Shown here: positions 1-12,300 of the stretch, in pieces
How the letters are laid out: the number at the start of each line of letters is the position of its first letter
Position numbering within the stretch: the first letter of the stretch is position 1
Assembly: GCF_001577835.2 (NCBI RefSeq)
Contig: NC_029516.1
Coordinates: forward strand, 79,278,801-79,342,800
Direction of reading: 5' to 3'
Length of the DNA stretch: 64,000 bases
Source: Coturnix japonica
Taxonomy: Eukaryota; Chordata; Aves; Galliformes; Phasianidae
The notes under the pieces: model-generated
What the model saw: the letters and a program-made list of their open reading frames with translations, nothing else
Databases searched by the model: none
What the model was told of the DNA's origin: nothing
Made by a program: the position numbers and the translations under genes

Positions 1-1287
1 TTTGAAAGAGCTGTGCCTTTGAAACAACAGTTTCTCTTGAGTCTGCTTTACGGAGTGCTACATTAGGGAAAGGAATACAACCGTTTTACTTTTCTTTGTT
101 CTTCATTATATTTTGTCATTTGCTGTCTTTAGCTTCTTCAAGACCCCTGGGGGAAGTTTCCCAGGTAACTAACCCTTGTGGAGGGGATAGACAAGACTGA
201 CTCCATTCCTTGGCATTGACACTAAAGGCCAAATGACTGCTCCGTGCTTTAGGTCAGATCAGCACGCTGAATAATCTCAGCTGGGTCAGCATTTGCGTGA
301 TAATCAATGCAGGGTGCAAGAGACAGAGCAGGAGCACAGCTTTTGGCAGCAGTATGTTCTCACATTGACTTCAGCAAGCCAAGAAACCGTCCCCAAAAGC
401 TGGTTTGAAAAATTATTGTGACTACAGTGGTCTTTCTACAATTAAGGCAAATAAACTAAATCATGTCAAATTTAAAACCAGTACTCTGATCAAGGAATGG
501 GATTTGCATTATTTACTGCTAAGCACTGGGCACTGAGTAATAGGGACGTCTGGTGACTTTACATGAATGAATGACTTAACTGGAAAGAACGATCTGTCAG
601 ACAATTAGTGTTTTGGAGAGTTATTTACATTATAGTGCATGGAGTTTTAAGTTCATTGTTAAGGCAATATCTGTGCTCAACAGAAAGCACACCTGTCAGA
701 GAGACCTTATTTTATTATTACAGATATTTTAATAATCCTAATTGCCTGATGGCAGCGCTGTCCCTCCAGTACAAGGATATGCAGGGTGCCCTGAGCAGTG
801 TTTGGGCTCCAGGTTACCGTGATCTCCAACAGGTACCACAGCCAGGTTTAAGAGCCCAACGAATCCACTATCAAGGGACGCTGCTGCCTGCACACGTCTG
901 CTGCCAGCACATCAATACAAAGTCTCTCAGGCACCCCAGAGGGTCTGCCCAGGGTCAGCCCAACCCAGTTACCAGCCCCTCACACACGGAGAGGATAGAA
1001 CGGCCCCCAAGCTCCCAGCCAGCCGTGGCCGCACCCTGCCGTGCGGCGCTACGCTCCCGGTGACCAGCAGGTGACGCCCCAGCACCGCAGCCGCACTTTT
1101 AAGACCATTATGTTTTGTCACCAGCTGCCCCAATAAGTGAGCTGAGACTGCTCAGCTGGCATGTGGGTTCTGTTAGCCCTGTGGGCCTGCGAACAGCCCA
1201 CCATCGCCGTTTAAGTTATCAGATGGTTGCAGATGGCCATGAGAATGTGAGATAAAAGCTCTTCTGTGAAAGCTAGGTGTTAAAGCA
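1..1287. other. Upstream flank, no gene recognised
   Basis: Unique AT-rich sequence except for a GC- and CpG-rich patch at about 950-1095. A 151-codon open frame at 608-1063 has no domain or codon pattern that I recognise and shows no exon signals; I treat it as chance. Confidence 0.6.
950..1095. promoter_or_regulatory. Small CpG-rich patch
   Basis: About a dozen CpG dinucleotides fall within roughly 130 bases, in a flank that otherwise has few. It could be a distal regulatory element, a small promoter, or a remnant of a GC-rich insertion. Confidence 0.3.
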
Positions 1288-1637
1288 AGGTAAACTACTG
1301 CTTAGGAGTGTGGATAGTGATAGGACAAAGGGGAATGGTTTTAAACTGAGACAGAGGAGGATCAGGTTAGAGATTAGGAGGAAGTTTTTCACACAGAGGG
1401 TGGTGATGCACAGGACCATGTTGCCCAAGGAGGTTGTGGATGCCCCATCCCTGCAGGCATTCAAGGCCAGGCTGGATGTGGTTCTGGGCAGCCTGGGCTG
1501 GTGGCTGGTGACCCTGCACATAGCAGGGGGTTGAAACTAGATAAGCACTGTGCTCCTTTTCAACCCAGGCCATTCTATGATCCTATGATTCTTGTGGGTC
1601 TCTTCCAACTGGAAATCCTCTGTTATCTTATGATTCT
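1288..1637 (+). mobile_element. CR1 LINE 3' fragment with a second CR1 tail
   Basis: Carries the end of CR1 ORF2 ([20 protein letters not shown], then [20 protein letters not shown]) and the CR1 3' UTR ending in TTCTATGATCCTATGATTCT near 1592. A second tail-like piece (GTGGGTCTCTTCCAACTGGA to TATGATTCT) follows directly to 1637. 5'-truncated; the plus orientation is shown by the tail. Confidence 0.88.
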
Positions 1638-4377
1638 AAAAGCTCACTGCTGGGCCCCCAGCAGCTGGGGCAGGGGGTAGGCTGCTTCATACGGACCCAA
1701 CAAGTTTTCTCTTGTTCTAGCTGTGCAGAAAGCCTTGTCAAGTGTTCCTGCTTCACTTTAAATTATGTGTTTGTTTTAAAAAGCTGTTTACAGGAATTAC
1801 ACTTGCTAACTAGAACAAGGTATTAATTACATTGCGTGATCCTTGTTGGATTTTAAGCCGTTGCTTATCAGAGCAAGCAAACATCGGAAAGATGTGTGTA
1901 CACAAGCACCAGAAGAAGCAGTGTATGAAGGAGAAGTTCAATTTTATTTATTGTTTGTGTTAGCAGGTAATGCTTCCTGACTCTGCAATTAACTTCCAGC
2001 AATAAGCCCAGGAAAGCTTCTAAAAAGCTCTGCGGGGGAATAATGATTAGTTAATCCCATCTAAGCAGATTTTAATGGAAATATTACAAAACCACATTGT
2101 ATTTAAAATGATTCCTCAAGGACAAGACAAAGCTCGGGGAAGTCACCACAAGTATCATTAGATTTCAGGGAACATTGGATTACGCCTTAGAAACGCCTCT
2201 CCCATCTGTTTTCTGGTGTGTGATGTTTCATCGCATGCTTTGAAAAGTACCGGGTTGCCCCAGTACGATTTTCATCAATGGGAGGAACGTTGCTGTTTGC
2301 CTGTTGGTCCCATTCCAAGCAGGAGGACTTCCAAATTAACTCTGGCATTTGACACAGTTTGAAACACCACTCATGTGGCGTACACAAAGCAGTCAATAGC
2401 TCACTGTTGTCAAACAGATGACTCACAGATGCCAGGGCAGGGAGATGAGAGAGAGAGGCAGATACTGCATCTGCACCGACTGACACCCAGAGTGAGTGCC
2501 AATGGCAGACAGATAAGTGAAGGAAGACAACGTTAGGAAATAAGCATTACGTGATAGACATCTAATTCTTTGCGGTGGCCTGAGGAAATACGAAAAGTGC
2601 TATCGTAGTCACAGCACATTTCTGACTTGATAAGAAATGGGAAATGAACACCTTTATTCGGTCCACCGCACTTGAAGAAGAGGTATTCTCAGTGCGACGA
2701 TGTCTGCAGAGCTGTGTGATTGAGTGCGTCTGATGGTTTTAAATGTTAAATAATTCCATTAGAGTCAGGGTAGAAATGGTAATGAACAGCTCGGAAGAGT
2801 CTGAGAGTACTGACATGAAATGTTGAGCAATTAGCTTCTCCCTGTGCGAGTGAGTCCTGCAGTTCTCATCAGTAGCAAAGTGACCTTTAAAACACACAGA
2901 CGACACAGAAGCTGTTTCAATAACTATTTTGATCTATTGTCTGCTGATAAACTGCATGTAAGGATTTGGGATTTACGTGGCACGGTAGATTTTGGACTAA
3001 AATGGAAGATTCTGAAAAGCTTTAACGGAAAGCTTTGTAATAGCAGCAGTGCATCTTGTTGAGTCTGGGGACATGATATTTGGATATTCATTGTGGGAAG
3101 GAGAATGAGGCTAAGGTTACCACAGCACTTGATGCTATCATCTTGTTTCCATTTGCTTTGAAGCACCTTGAAACTTCAGTGTTCTGACATTGAATTCAGT
3201 GTATGGCAGCCAACCCAAGAGCCACATGATAAAATGGAAATGCATTTGGAATTAGCTAACGGTGAAAAACATACGCGCATTAGTGCTTAAGTGGCACCAG
3301 CCCAATCAGCACATCTAATCTTTTCACAGGGAGGGTTAAGGGCATGGGAGCGGTGATTCGAGCTTCTTGACTGCTGTCTGTGACGTTGAATTGTGCTCTG
3401 AGCCGAGGCATGAGGGAACAGCTGAGCTCTTTTGGTAAATCTATATAAGGCATAAGGCTGTATAATGAGTGGGGGAATGGAGGGTACAGCTTGAGCCAGG
3501 CCATCCTCTGCACTGTATGTGATGCAGATGTGAGCATTCTAGAAGCATAGAAAAATACAGCTTCTTACTGACCTCAATACAGCAACTGTAGACAGAACAA
3601 TATTTTTCCTGCCTGCTTAGGCATTCAGCTCTGTAGCCACATGCTTGGTCATGGAGCTTTTGGACAGGCTTAAGTGGTGAGGCCGTAGATAATTTGTGGG
3701 CTCAGTTTGAGGAGGGGTGGGGGAAAGTACCATTAATGCACTTTAGTTCCCACCCTGTATTATTAATGTCCATCACTGCAGGGTTTGCTACTGGTTACAG
3801 AACAAAATTGTGGAGTTCTGTGGAGATGGAGAGGTTGAGGTTTTGGGGAAAGGAACAGGCAGTGTAATGTTTCTCATCTTTAGAAAGGCACAAGGAGGTT
3901 TTTTGGACCATAAGAAAATTCTTCCAGCAGTTCCTGCCAGCAAGTATCTGCACATCGCAGCAGATGCTCGCAACTGAAGTCTCACCCTGCAGAGCTGATG
4001 CATCCCCTTTTCTTGTTAGGCTGGCTGCGAGCTGCTGGCATCCTGCAGTCCAAATGCCCTTTGCTGTCGGGGTGCTTAGAAACAATCCTAGCCACAGAAG
4101 CCAGGACACATTATGTCGCAGTGTGGGCATGCTGCAACTGGCTGTGAACAAATGAGGTCACTGGGCTGTGGCAGCACTGAAGTAGCCGATGCTGTCACAT
4201 GCTCCCTTGGTGGCAAAGGGACTTCTAGGAGGCTGTGAAGGGAACAGATCAGAGGCTTTAGTCCTCCAGGTGATGTGATGGACCCCTAAGACCTGCTCAT
4301 GCAGCAGAGGTTACAACACAAGGCAGTGCAATGAGACTCCTTTTCCCACACCAAAGCACTCCCTGCAGCACTCTCTA
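1638..4377. other. Unique flank, nothing recognised
   Basis: No exon-like frame, repeat family or RNA gene that I recognise. Open frames are short and low in coding character. Confidence 0.6.
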
Positions 4378-4628
4378 GGACAAAAGGGAATGTCCTCAAG
4401 TTGCACCAGGGGAAGTTCTGGATGAATATTAGGAAACATTTCTTCTTAAAAAGAATGGTGAGGCATTGAAATGGGGAAGTGGTGGAGTCACCTTCTTTGG
4501 AAGTACTCAAGAAAAGGGTCAGTGTGGCACTGAGGGGCATGGTTTAGTGGTATGGCAGTGATGGTTTGGCAGTTGGACTTTGATTACCTTAGTGGTCTTT
4601 TCCAACCTTTAATGATTTTGTGATTCTA
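4378..4628 (+). mobile_element. CR1 LINE 3' fragment, degraded
   Basis: Matches the CR1 3' region: GGGAATGTCCTCAAGTTGCA, GGAAGTTCTGGATGAATATT, GTGGTGGAGTCACC, and the tail TTTTCCAACCTTTAATGATT with GATTCTA. 5'-truncated and diverged. Confidence 0.8.
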
Positions 4629-5309
4629 TCTAACTTGCTCCTCTTCAGACTCCTGTCTGTCATATGCACCCCATGTCATTTGAGGAGAGGAAATGCAGAA
4701 TTTTTCTTGTAAGTACACCAAGAGTGCCATATCAGCAGTCAGCCCTCACCCTTTTGTAGGCTTTAGACTACAATTTCAGTTTTTATGGCTTTCCTAACCA
4801 CCGTGAAGCACTGCCCACAACAGCCAAGCGGGGAAGATGCACACACAGCATCTGAGCTGCACAGCACAGCACAGTGATACTGAACACAGCCTTCTGCTGG
4901 TGCACACAGGGCCATTGCATGTGTGCGCAGGCACACACTGAGCAGGCACACAGCAGCACATTCCCTCACAGTATAGTGACAGAAGGCCTCAGTGCCTGCA
5001 GGAAGACACAGCTGGTGCCATCAGCAAGGACAGGCGAGCCAGCTGGCACAGAGAGGTGACATTTCATGTGGCTGCCAACATGGAACCCCCATGCAGTACC
5101 ACCTGCAGTGCGATGACATTCAGACCTCAGTTGACACGACACAATCTCCAGTTCCAGATTGTGCTGTTAATGCCCCCTGTTCTCTGACACAGGCAAGGCT
5201 CTGTGCTGCTTTCATTGACACAGTGGTGCAGCAAGAGAAGAAAAGCAGTGGCTTTGGTAATTTCACAGGTTTTGTTCAAAGCAGAGAAGAGGAGCTGAGG
5301 GGAGGCCTG

Positions 5310-5630
5310 ATGGCGGCTGCAGCCCCGCAAGGGGAGTGGAAAGGCAGTGCTGAGCTCTACTCTGTGTGACAGAGATGGGGCCAAAGTGGCATGGAGCTGT
5401 GCCAGGGGAGGGGCAGCTGGGGGTGAGGGACAGGGTCTGCACCAGAGGGTGACTGGGCATGGAATGGGCTGCACAGGGCGGTGGGCACAGCCTCAAGCTG
5501 CTGGAGTTCAAGGGGCATTTGGACACTGCTCTCAGACATGAGGTTTGGATTTTGGGTGATGCTGTGTGGAGCTGGGAGTCGGACTCGATAATCCTTGTGG
5601 GCCTCTTCCAGCTTGGGATATGGTGTGCTG
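5310..5630 (+). mobile_element. CR1 LINE 3' fragment (GC-rich subfamily)
   Basis: Recognisable CR1 3' UTR text: CAAGCTGCTGGAGTTCAAGG, GGCATTTGGACACTGCTCTC, then GGAGTCGGACTCGATAATCC and GTGGGCCTCTTCCAGC. Its subfamily differs from that of the copies at 6553 and 13834. It lies about 250 bases upstream of the PLCXD2 CpG island. Confidence 0.8.
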
Positions 5631-5869
5631 CGGGTCTGTTGTAGGCGCATTTCCAGGGGCTGGGTCATAGGGAAACACTGAACTTTTCCCTCACAGACAG
5701 GCAAGGCAGGGAGACACCTACAGGTATCACGACACGTGTGCCCTGTCGTGCAGTGAGAGCGCAGAACAACCGCTAGAACGGCAGCGTTTGTGCTTCGCCT
5801 ATGACATCCTATGACAACCCCAAGTATACTTCACAAGCAGACACAACGCTCCCACCTCCCACCGCTCGT

Positions 5870-6300
5870 GGTTTCGAGGCGAGGCCCGTGCCCCCTCGGC
5901 CACACCGCAGCCAGGGGCGGGGCAGCCAGCGGGGCGGCCAATAGTCGCGGGGCAGCTGTGACGGCGGTGGGCCGTGCCGGCCGGGCCGCACCTGTTACAT
6001 AAGGCGGCGGGACACGGGCGTGCGCCCTGTCCCCGGCCGCCCCTTTCCGTTGCGGCCCGGCCGGGCTGGGGGCTACCGGACGGCGCTGTCAGGCTGCGAG
6101 GTGGCGGCAGCGTGTGCCGGACGGGGATGAGCCCGGCGGGCGGTAAGGAGGGCGGCCGGAGGCGGCGGCGGCGGCGCTGGGCGGCGGGAGCCATGGCGGA
6201 CGGCAACGCGGACTGGATGGGCTCCTTGCCGGCGGCGCTGCGTAGCTACCCGCTTTCCAACCTGGCCATCCCAGGTGAGACGGGATGGGGAAGGATACGG
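5870..6300 (+). promoter_or_regulatory. PLCXD2: CpG-island promoter of PLCXD2
   Basis: Base composition switches abruptly from AT-rich flank to very GC- and CpG-rich DNA that surrounds exon 1. It contains a GC box GGGGCGGGGC at 5914-5923, a CCAAT box at 5938-5942, a TGACGG cAMP-response-like half site near 5959, and a CACCTG E-box at 5989-5994. There is no canonical TATA box; ACATAAGG at about 5997-6004 is a weak substitute. This is a typical housekeeping-style vertebrate promoter, so transcription probably starts at several sites around 6000-6100. The exact start cannot be read from sequence alone. Confidence 0.85.
6193..6274 (+). CDS. PLCXD2: PLCXD2 coding exon 1
   Basis: Encodes [20 protein letters not shown] followed by LSNLAIP and the first base of Gly28. 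NADWM-SLP and LSNLAIPG are shared with human PLCXD2. The start at 6193 has a strong Kozak context (G at -3, G at +4). The frame is open upstream, with two further in-frame ATGs at 6127 and 5974. The 6127 start would add 22 residues containing seven consecutive Arg and give 337 residues. The 5974 ATG probably lies at or before the transcription start. The donor at 6275 reads GTGAGA. I prefer 6193 because residues upstream of it are low-complexity and follow the GGC-rich DNA, but 6127 cannot be excluded. Confidence 0.88.
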
Positions 6301-9300
6301 GAAGCTGGCTGGTGTTTTCGGTGCCTAAGGGGCCCGTGGGGTGCTCCCGAGGTCGTGTGGGGTGGTTGAGGTACGACCTGAAATGAAGGCTTGGGCCACG
6401 GGCAGCCTAAGCAGGCAGTGGGGCTGACCTTCCATCGCTGGCGGCTGGAGCCATGGAGTGGTCAGGCTTTTCCTGCACGTGTTGGCTTTCTGGCCTGTTG
6501 GATTGTCTTTTTGCGTTTGACTTTGAGCTATTCAGCCTTGTGTAGCAGTAGAACACAGAAAGGGTAGTGAAGTGCTGGAATAGGCTCCCCAGGGAGGTGG
6601 TTGAATCACCATCCCTGAATGTGTTTAAGAGCCGTATGGATGTGGTGCTCAGTGATATGATTTAGCAGAGGGTTTTTAGAGTTAGGATACTATGGTTAGG
6701 CTGCGGTTGGACTCCATGATCTTCAAGGTCTTTTCCAACCTGGGTAATTCTATGATTCTGTGTTTTTATTTTTCCTCCATTCATTGCATGTCTTGTCAGG
6801 CAGGGTGATTGGTGTCTTGAACATTTCTCAGTTCAAAGCAAGCTGTTCCCAATTAGTTAATAGCTGGGATTTCAGGTATTTGGACCAAATCTTTCTGGTG
6901 TTGTGCTGTGTGTTCTTCTGTTAGGATTTTTGTGTTTGGGGTTGTACTTTTTAACTTGACATATAGGAGGCATGCAGAGGGCCTGTCTTGAGAATCATTG
7001 AATCACCAAGTGTGGAAAAGACCTACAAGGTCATCCAGTCCAACTATCTGTCTATCACCTATAGTTCTCTCTAAACCACGTCCTTCAGTGCAACATCTAA
7101 ACATTCCTTTAGCACCTCCAGGGTTGGTGTCTCCACCACCTCCCTGGGCAGCCCATACCAGCACCTGACCACTCTTGGAGAAGTATTTCCTGACGTCCAC
7201 CCTGCATCTCCCCTGGTGCAGCTTGAGGCCGTTCCCTCTAGTCTTATCACTCATTACATGAGAGAAGAGTCTGACCTCCAGCTCAGTACAACCTCCCTTC
7301 AGGTAGTTAAAGCCTTGTTTCTCTGCAAAGCAATTCCAATTTGAAATGGAATGTCTGGTCTTAAGATTAAATGTATTAATAGCTCTAAATAGCCCTTCCT
7401 TCAGTTAATCCCTGAGCTATGACTTGTTGCTTTTGCTCCTCAGAAGCTAACTAGGAATAGCATGCCAGGAAACTTTTTATTCCAACTGGGACTCTCATTT
7501 AAGCTTAAAGTTTGGAAGACAGAATTCTTAAAAATGCTGTTCAAGCTTGGTTTGGTGTCTGAGGACTTGTGAGTAAACGTTTACATGAACTCCATCTATT
7601 GCAGGAATAGGAGAAAGACTGCTAAAGACACCACTTGAAAGGTCTTCCCTCTTTGTCACATGAGTTTAATAACAACTAACTTCTAGTTGCTCTTCATGAC
7701 TCCAAGATTAAGAAATTGTCGAGCATCATTTAGACAGATAAACTGACAAATGAGTAAGACAATAGATGCCTCTGAATTTATTTATGAGCACAGCTGAATT
7801 TGAATCTAAATGACAAGAAATATTTAGTATTGCTCTTAAATCCCAGGAGGGAAGATCTTAGGGTAACTACTGTAAGCAGATGGTTCTGATACAGGCCTCT
7901 GGTTGCTAGTGGTAGGCTGACTGATAGTAGCTTGATTTTCACCATAGTGCATTAACTTGTCAAAAGCCTTTAGGTACACGTCATGTACAAGGTGTGCTGA
8001 GATGCTTCCCTACAAGCAAAGGGACTTTGCTCTAGCAGAGATGTCCAAATGGCATTTAAAGTATGTAGAGAAGGGGAAGTACACTTCCTGTGGAGTCCTG
8101 CAACACCCACTGATGTATTTCCTGGACTAGAAGATTGGAACAATTCAAAATGCAGTTTTAATAGACCATGGCACAAGTCTGCTCTTGAAAGTCCTGGGGA
8201 GGGGGGGAAGCATCCACAACTTCACTGGGCAACCTGTTTCAGTGTCTCACCACCCTCATGGTAAAGAATTTCCAATATCTAGTCTAAATCTTCACTTTTC
8301 CAGTTTAGAACTGCATTCCCTAGTTTAAAACTGCTTCCCCCCAACCTGTCACTAAATGCCCTTATTGGAAGTCCCTCCCCAGCTTTCCTGTAGCTCCCCT
8401 TCAGGTGCTGGAACGCCACTAGGAGGTCTCCTCAGAGCCTTCTCTTCTCCAGACTGAAGAGCTGGTGATCACACTTCTCTTGTTGCAACCTAGGACACAG
8501 TTGACCTTCTGGGCTGCAAGCAAATGCTGACAGCTCCTGTTGAGTCTTTCATCAACCAGCACTCTGAAATTCGCAGTATCACAGTCTCGTGCAGGTTGGA
8601 AGGGACCTTAGAGATCGAGTCCAATCCTGGGATTCGAGCCTCCTGTGTAGCGAAGTGTCACTTCTTCCCCTCAGGGCTGCTCTCAAGCCATCCTCTGCCC
8701 AGCCTGTATCTCTGTCTGGGATTGCCTTGACCCAGGTGCAGGACATTGCACTTGGCCATGTTGAATGTCATGAGGTTGGCATGGGCCCAGCTCACAAGCC
8801 TGTTCAGGTCCCTCTGGATTGCATCCCTTCCCTCTAGGTTGTCAAATACACCACTCAGTCTGGTGTCATCTGCAAACTTGCTGAGGGTGCACTTGATCAC
8901 GCTGTCCATGTCACCTACAAAGATGTTAAATACGTCTGGTCCCAGCACTGGTGAATAGAGTGAGGAGAATAGAAAAGAAAGTGTAATGGGTAGATGCTTT
9001 AGAATTATATTTTCTTATTTTTAGTTATAGTCCAGCAATTCTTTTGCTGAAGTGAATTTTTGGTTGACAAAGCAACTTCCATGGGATCTGGGGTGATGTT
9101 ACTAGCAGTATGCAAGGAAAGGGTTGTACAAAACAGTTTGCTGTCAAGACATCTGTGTATGGATGCTGAATATTAATTACAGCCTGTGGTACCTTCAAGA
9201 AATCTGAAAGGTGGCTGTCAGCTCAAATGAGAAACACTTTAATCTGTGTGTAATAGCTGTATGCATATATGACAGGTGTAGCTTGCTTTTGTCTGTCTCT

Positions 9301-12300
9301 TGTGGTTTTTGCTTTCACCACTGGAATGATGGAATGAACTGGTTTGTTGTTTTTTCCTCCTTCTCCCAGTTTCTTGTGGTATGCAGGACAAGGGATACAA
9401 TGTTATTAGTGCCACTGGAGCAGTTGAAGCCCTAGAACTTGTTTTAACTCTAAATAAAGCCAGTATTCAAAACCCTGAAATGATTGGTTTTGGACTTGCG
9501 GCAATTTAAAGATAATATAGGCATACATATTTTAAGAGGTTGAAGGTTAATTGCTAATATACACCAAAAAAGAATGGGAATGGTGTCATCTTCAAAAGCT
9601 TGGGTACAATCAGTTCTAATATTTGGGCTTTTCTGGAAACACTGGGGAGTACATTCTAATACTCAGTGCCATCTAAGGAAAATAAGTGAGTTTTTAATAT
9701 ATGGTGTGATGAGGGAAGAAGTCTTGCAGTGAGAAATTGAAAGATGCCACATAACTGAAACGTCATCAGATCGTTTGCATATAGTTAATTTTAGTCAAAA
9801 AAGATAAACAAGTTATGACATGATGTGAAACTCTTGAGAGTTTTTTCCTAATTATTATGCTCTGGACTAATCCTCTTTGAATGTGAGTTTAAAATGAGCC
9901 CTTGAACATGGATTGTGAATGTGACCCTGAGCATGGTAATGCATAGTGTTGTGTATGTATAACATTTAGTTTAATCTCAAGCTATTTTGCTTAAAGCGAT
10001 TTTATGGAACTGCATAACTCCGACTCTTGATATTTTCCTTACCCATCTCTTGCCCTATACATTTGGGTATCAGCTGGAGGGATGGGGGAGGGAGGTAAAG
10101 GGGATAGGTTTAAGAAAGGAGATGAACTTTTTAGCATGGTCTGTTGTGGTAGGACAAGGGGAAAATGGTTTCAAACGAAAAAAGGGGAGATTCAGATTGC
10201 TCATATGGAAAAAGTTCTTTACAGTAAGGGTGGTGAAGCACTGGGACAGGTTGCCTAGGGATGTGGTGGAAGCCCCATCTTTGGAGACATTCTGAATATG
10301 AGTGATGAGCGAAAAAGTGACAAATGTGTTTTCCCTTGGCTTTTTGCTAATAATTCATTTACTTAATCGTGAGTGGCTTATTCAATCTTTGAATAATCAA
10401 GAGCTGTGACACATGAGGTAGGCATACTTGCAGTTTATCACACTGTGTCTCTGGATTGGTTCCCCATTTAGGATGGTTAGCTGAGAGGTTTTTTCCCCTC
10501 TTAACCTGGTTGTTCTTCGCCTCATAGAGGAAACTTACGATCAAATAGTTAGGGGTTTACTGGTACATGGGAAGGTAGGAAAGCCCTTTCTTGCAGGAGC
10601 ATCAAGAATAATTGTAGGTGCTACTTTTAAATCCAGCTAAGCCAGCCAGATGCTTGTCTCCTGCTTTAGTTCCTCCATTCCTTCTATTTCACATCCTCTT
10701 AGAATAAATAAAGGACAAATTTTGGCCCATACCTGCTCGTTTCTTTTTCAGCAATGACAGGAAAGCTGTGTTGTTGGATTAACGTCATGTGTTTGAGACT
10801 GATTCGAAACACTAAAAGTTTAAATTATTCAGATGTGAGTATATACAGAGCTGTCGGTAATGCTTGGCAGGGTGTGCTGCTGGATTGGGTTTGTGAGCAG
10901 TCTGCCTCTCAGGAGAGAAATAGGGCAGCTCTGTAGTAATTGCTTCTGACAGGGCACAGAGCCTTTTTGTCATTGCTCTGGGATCCCAGCTGGGATATTA
11001 GCACTTCCTGTGGGTGTATGTGATAGCATAGCCAGGGTGTCATCTTGAAGCAATGCAGAGTAATTAAGATGTGGCTCAGTTCCTGTCTGCGCCAGGTTGA
11101 GTGACTGGTAGTGAATTGGCTGTAGGATGCTGGGTTGTAGGTAGCTAGAGCTGAATTTCAAGTGTTCAGAAGCATTTTGTTAACATAGGAAATAACCTTG
11201 ACTCAAATGTGGTTAAAATAAGACCATATTGGAAAGCTGAATTAGTTGTTGAGGTGTGTTTTCCTGTTTTCACTGATACCTGGGGAGAGGTGTGTCCTTG
11301 GTCTCCTGAAGCAGGTGACGTTTATTTGCTACTCCAAGTTACTGCTCAGGTGAAGCTACTTAACTCTCCCTACCACATGCAATTTCTTAAACTGTTTTTG
11401 TAACCCTTTTTCATGGTTTGTTCATGGGAATGTTGGTATGACTTTGGCTGAAACTTTTGTTACTATGTGTCCCTGTTTCCACCTCCTGATAAGCTTGCCC
11501 CAAAACCCTGATAGAGGAGCCTCATGATCAACCCTTGAAAAACAGACCTTTAGGCAGATGTGGGGAGTGCCTGAGCTGGTGGGGTCTCACATGGATGCTG
11601 ACATCAGTTCAGCCTTGGGTTCCAGCCACTTATGCTGTCCTGAGTGGTTAGTGAAAGTCCTGTGGGCACTGTGTGTTTATTAGGCCAAGCTGAAACTCAG
11701 GTGTTTACAGAAGATGAAGCAGCAGCCCTGTGCATATGAAAGCTGACCATTAGGTTCTCCTAAGATGTGATGTTTTTTTATCTTTGATGTCTTGACCCTG
11801 AGGCAAGTGGTTGAACTTGCTAATGCAACAGTCATCTTGTTGCTATGTTCTGGGGTTGGCGTGTCATGTGGTCGTGCATCCTGTGAGGAAAAGCAGTGGC
11901 TTTTGGGTCTGCATTTTTCCCCCCCCAAGAAGTACTCCTTTGGAGTCCTAAATAAAGATGTTGAATCAGCTAAAATGGCCACATGTTGAGTTAAAGCTCA
12001 AAGAGAAGAAAATGTAAGGTTAAAGATTGATTCACCAAGCTTTATTTTCCTTTCCAGTTTAATTGGCTTCTACCAGTCAACGAGGGCATAGCCATTAGCA
12101 GAACACATCTGCATAAATACAGTGTTGGACATGATTTGTAAATGCATGCTTGTCAGGATTAACCTGTTCAGAAATAACAAGTGACTTTATTACCTCAGTC
12201 TTCTATCTCATATAGTGAGCAGCTAATTGTAACTGTCATTTGAGGGAAGTTTCACTCCTAACAGAAAAACAGTTTCTCCTTCAATATTAATGTTTGTTTC

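Noticed and set aside
608-1063. 151-codon plus-strand open frame
   Set aside because: No recognised domain, biased low-complexity composition and no promoter or splice context. Its end overlaps the CpG-rich patch, where stops are rare by composition.
5799-5820. Short direct repeat of CCTATGACA upstream of the CpG island
   Set aside because: Only two short copies. They could be a CR1 tail remnant or chance, with no support for a regulatory role.
5799-6206. 135-codon minus-strand frame across the PLCXD2 promoter
   Set aside because: GC-rich DNA lacks stops on all frames. The peptide is Pro/Arg/Ala-rich and looks like a compositional shadow of the CpG island.
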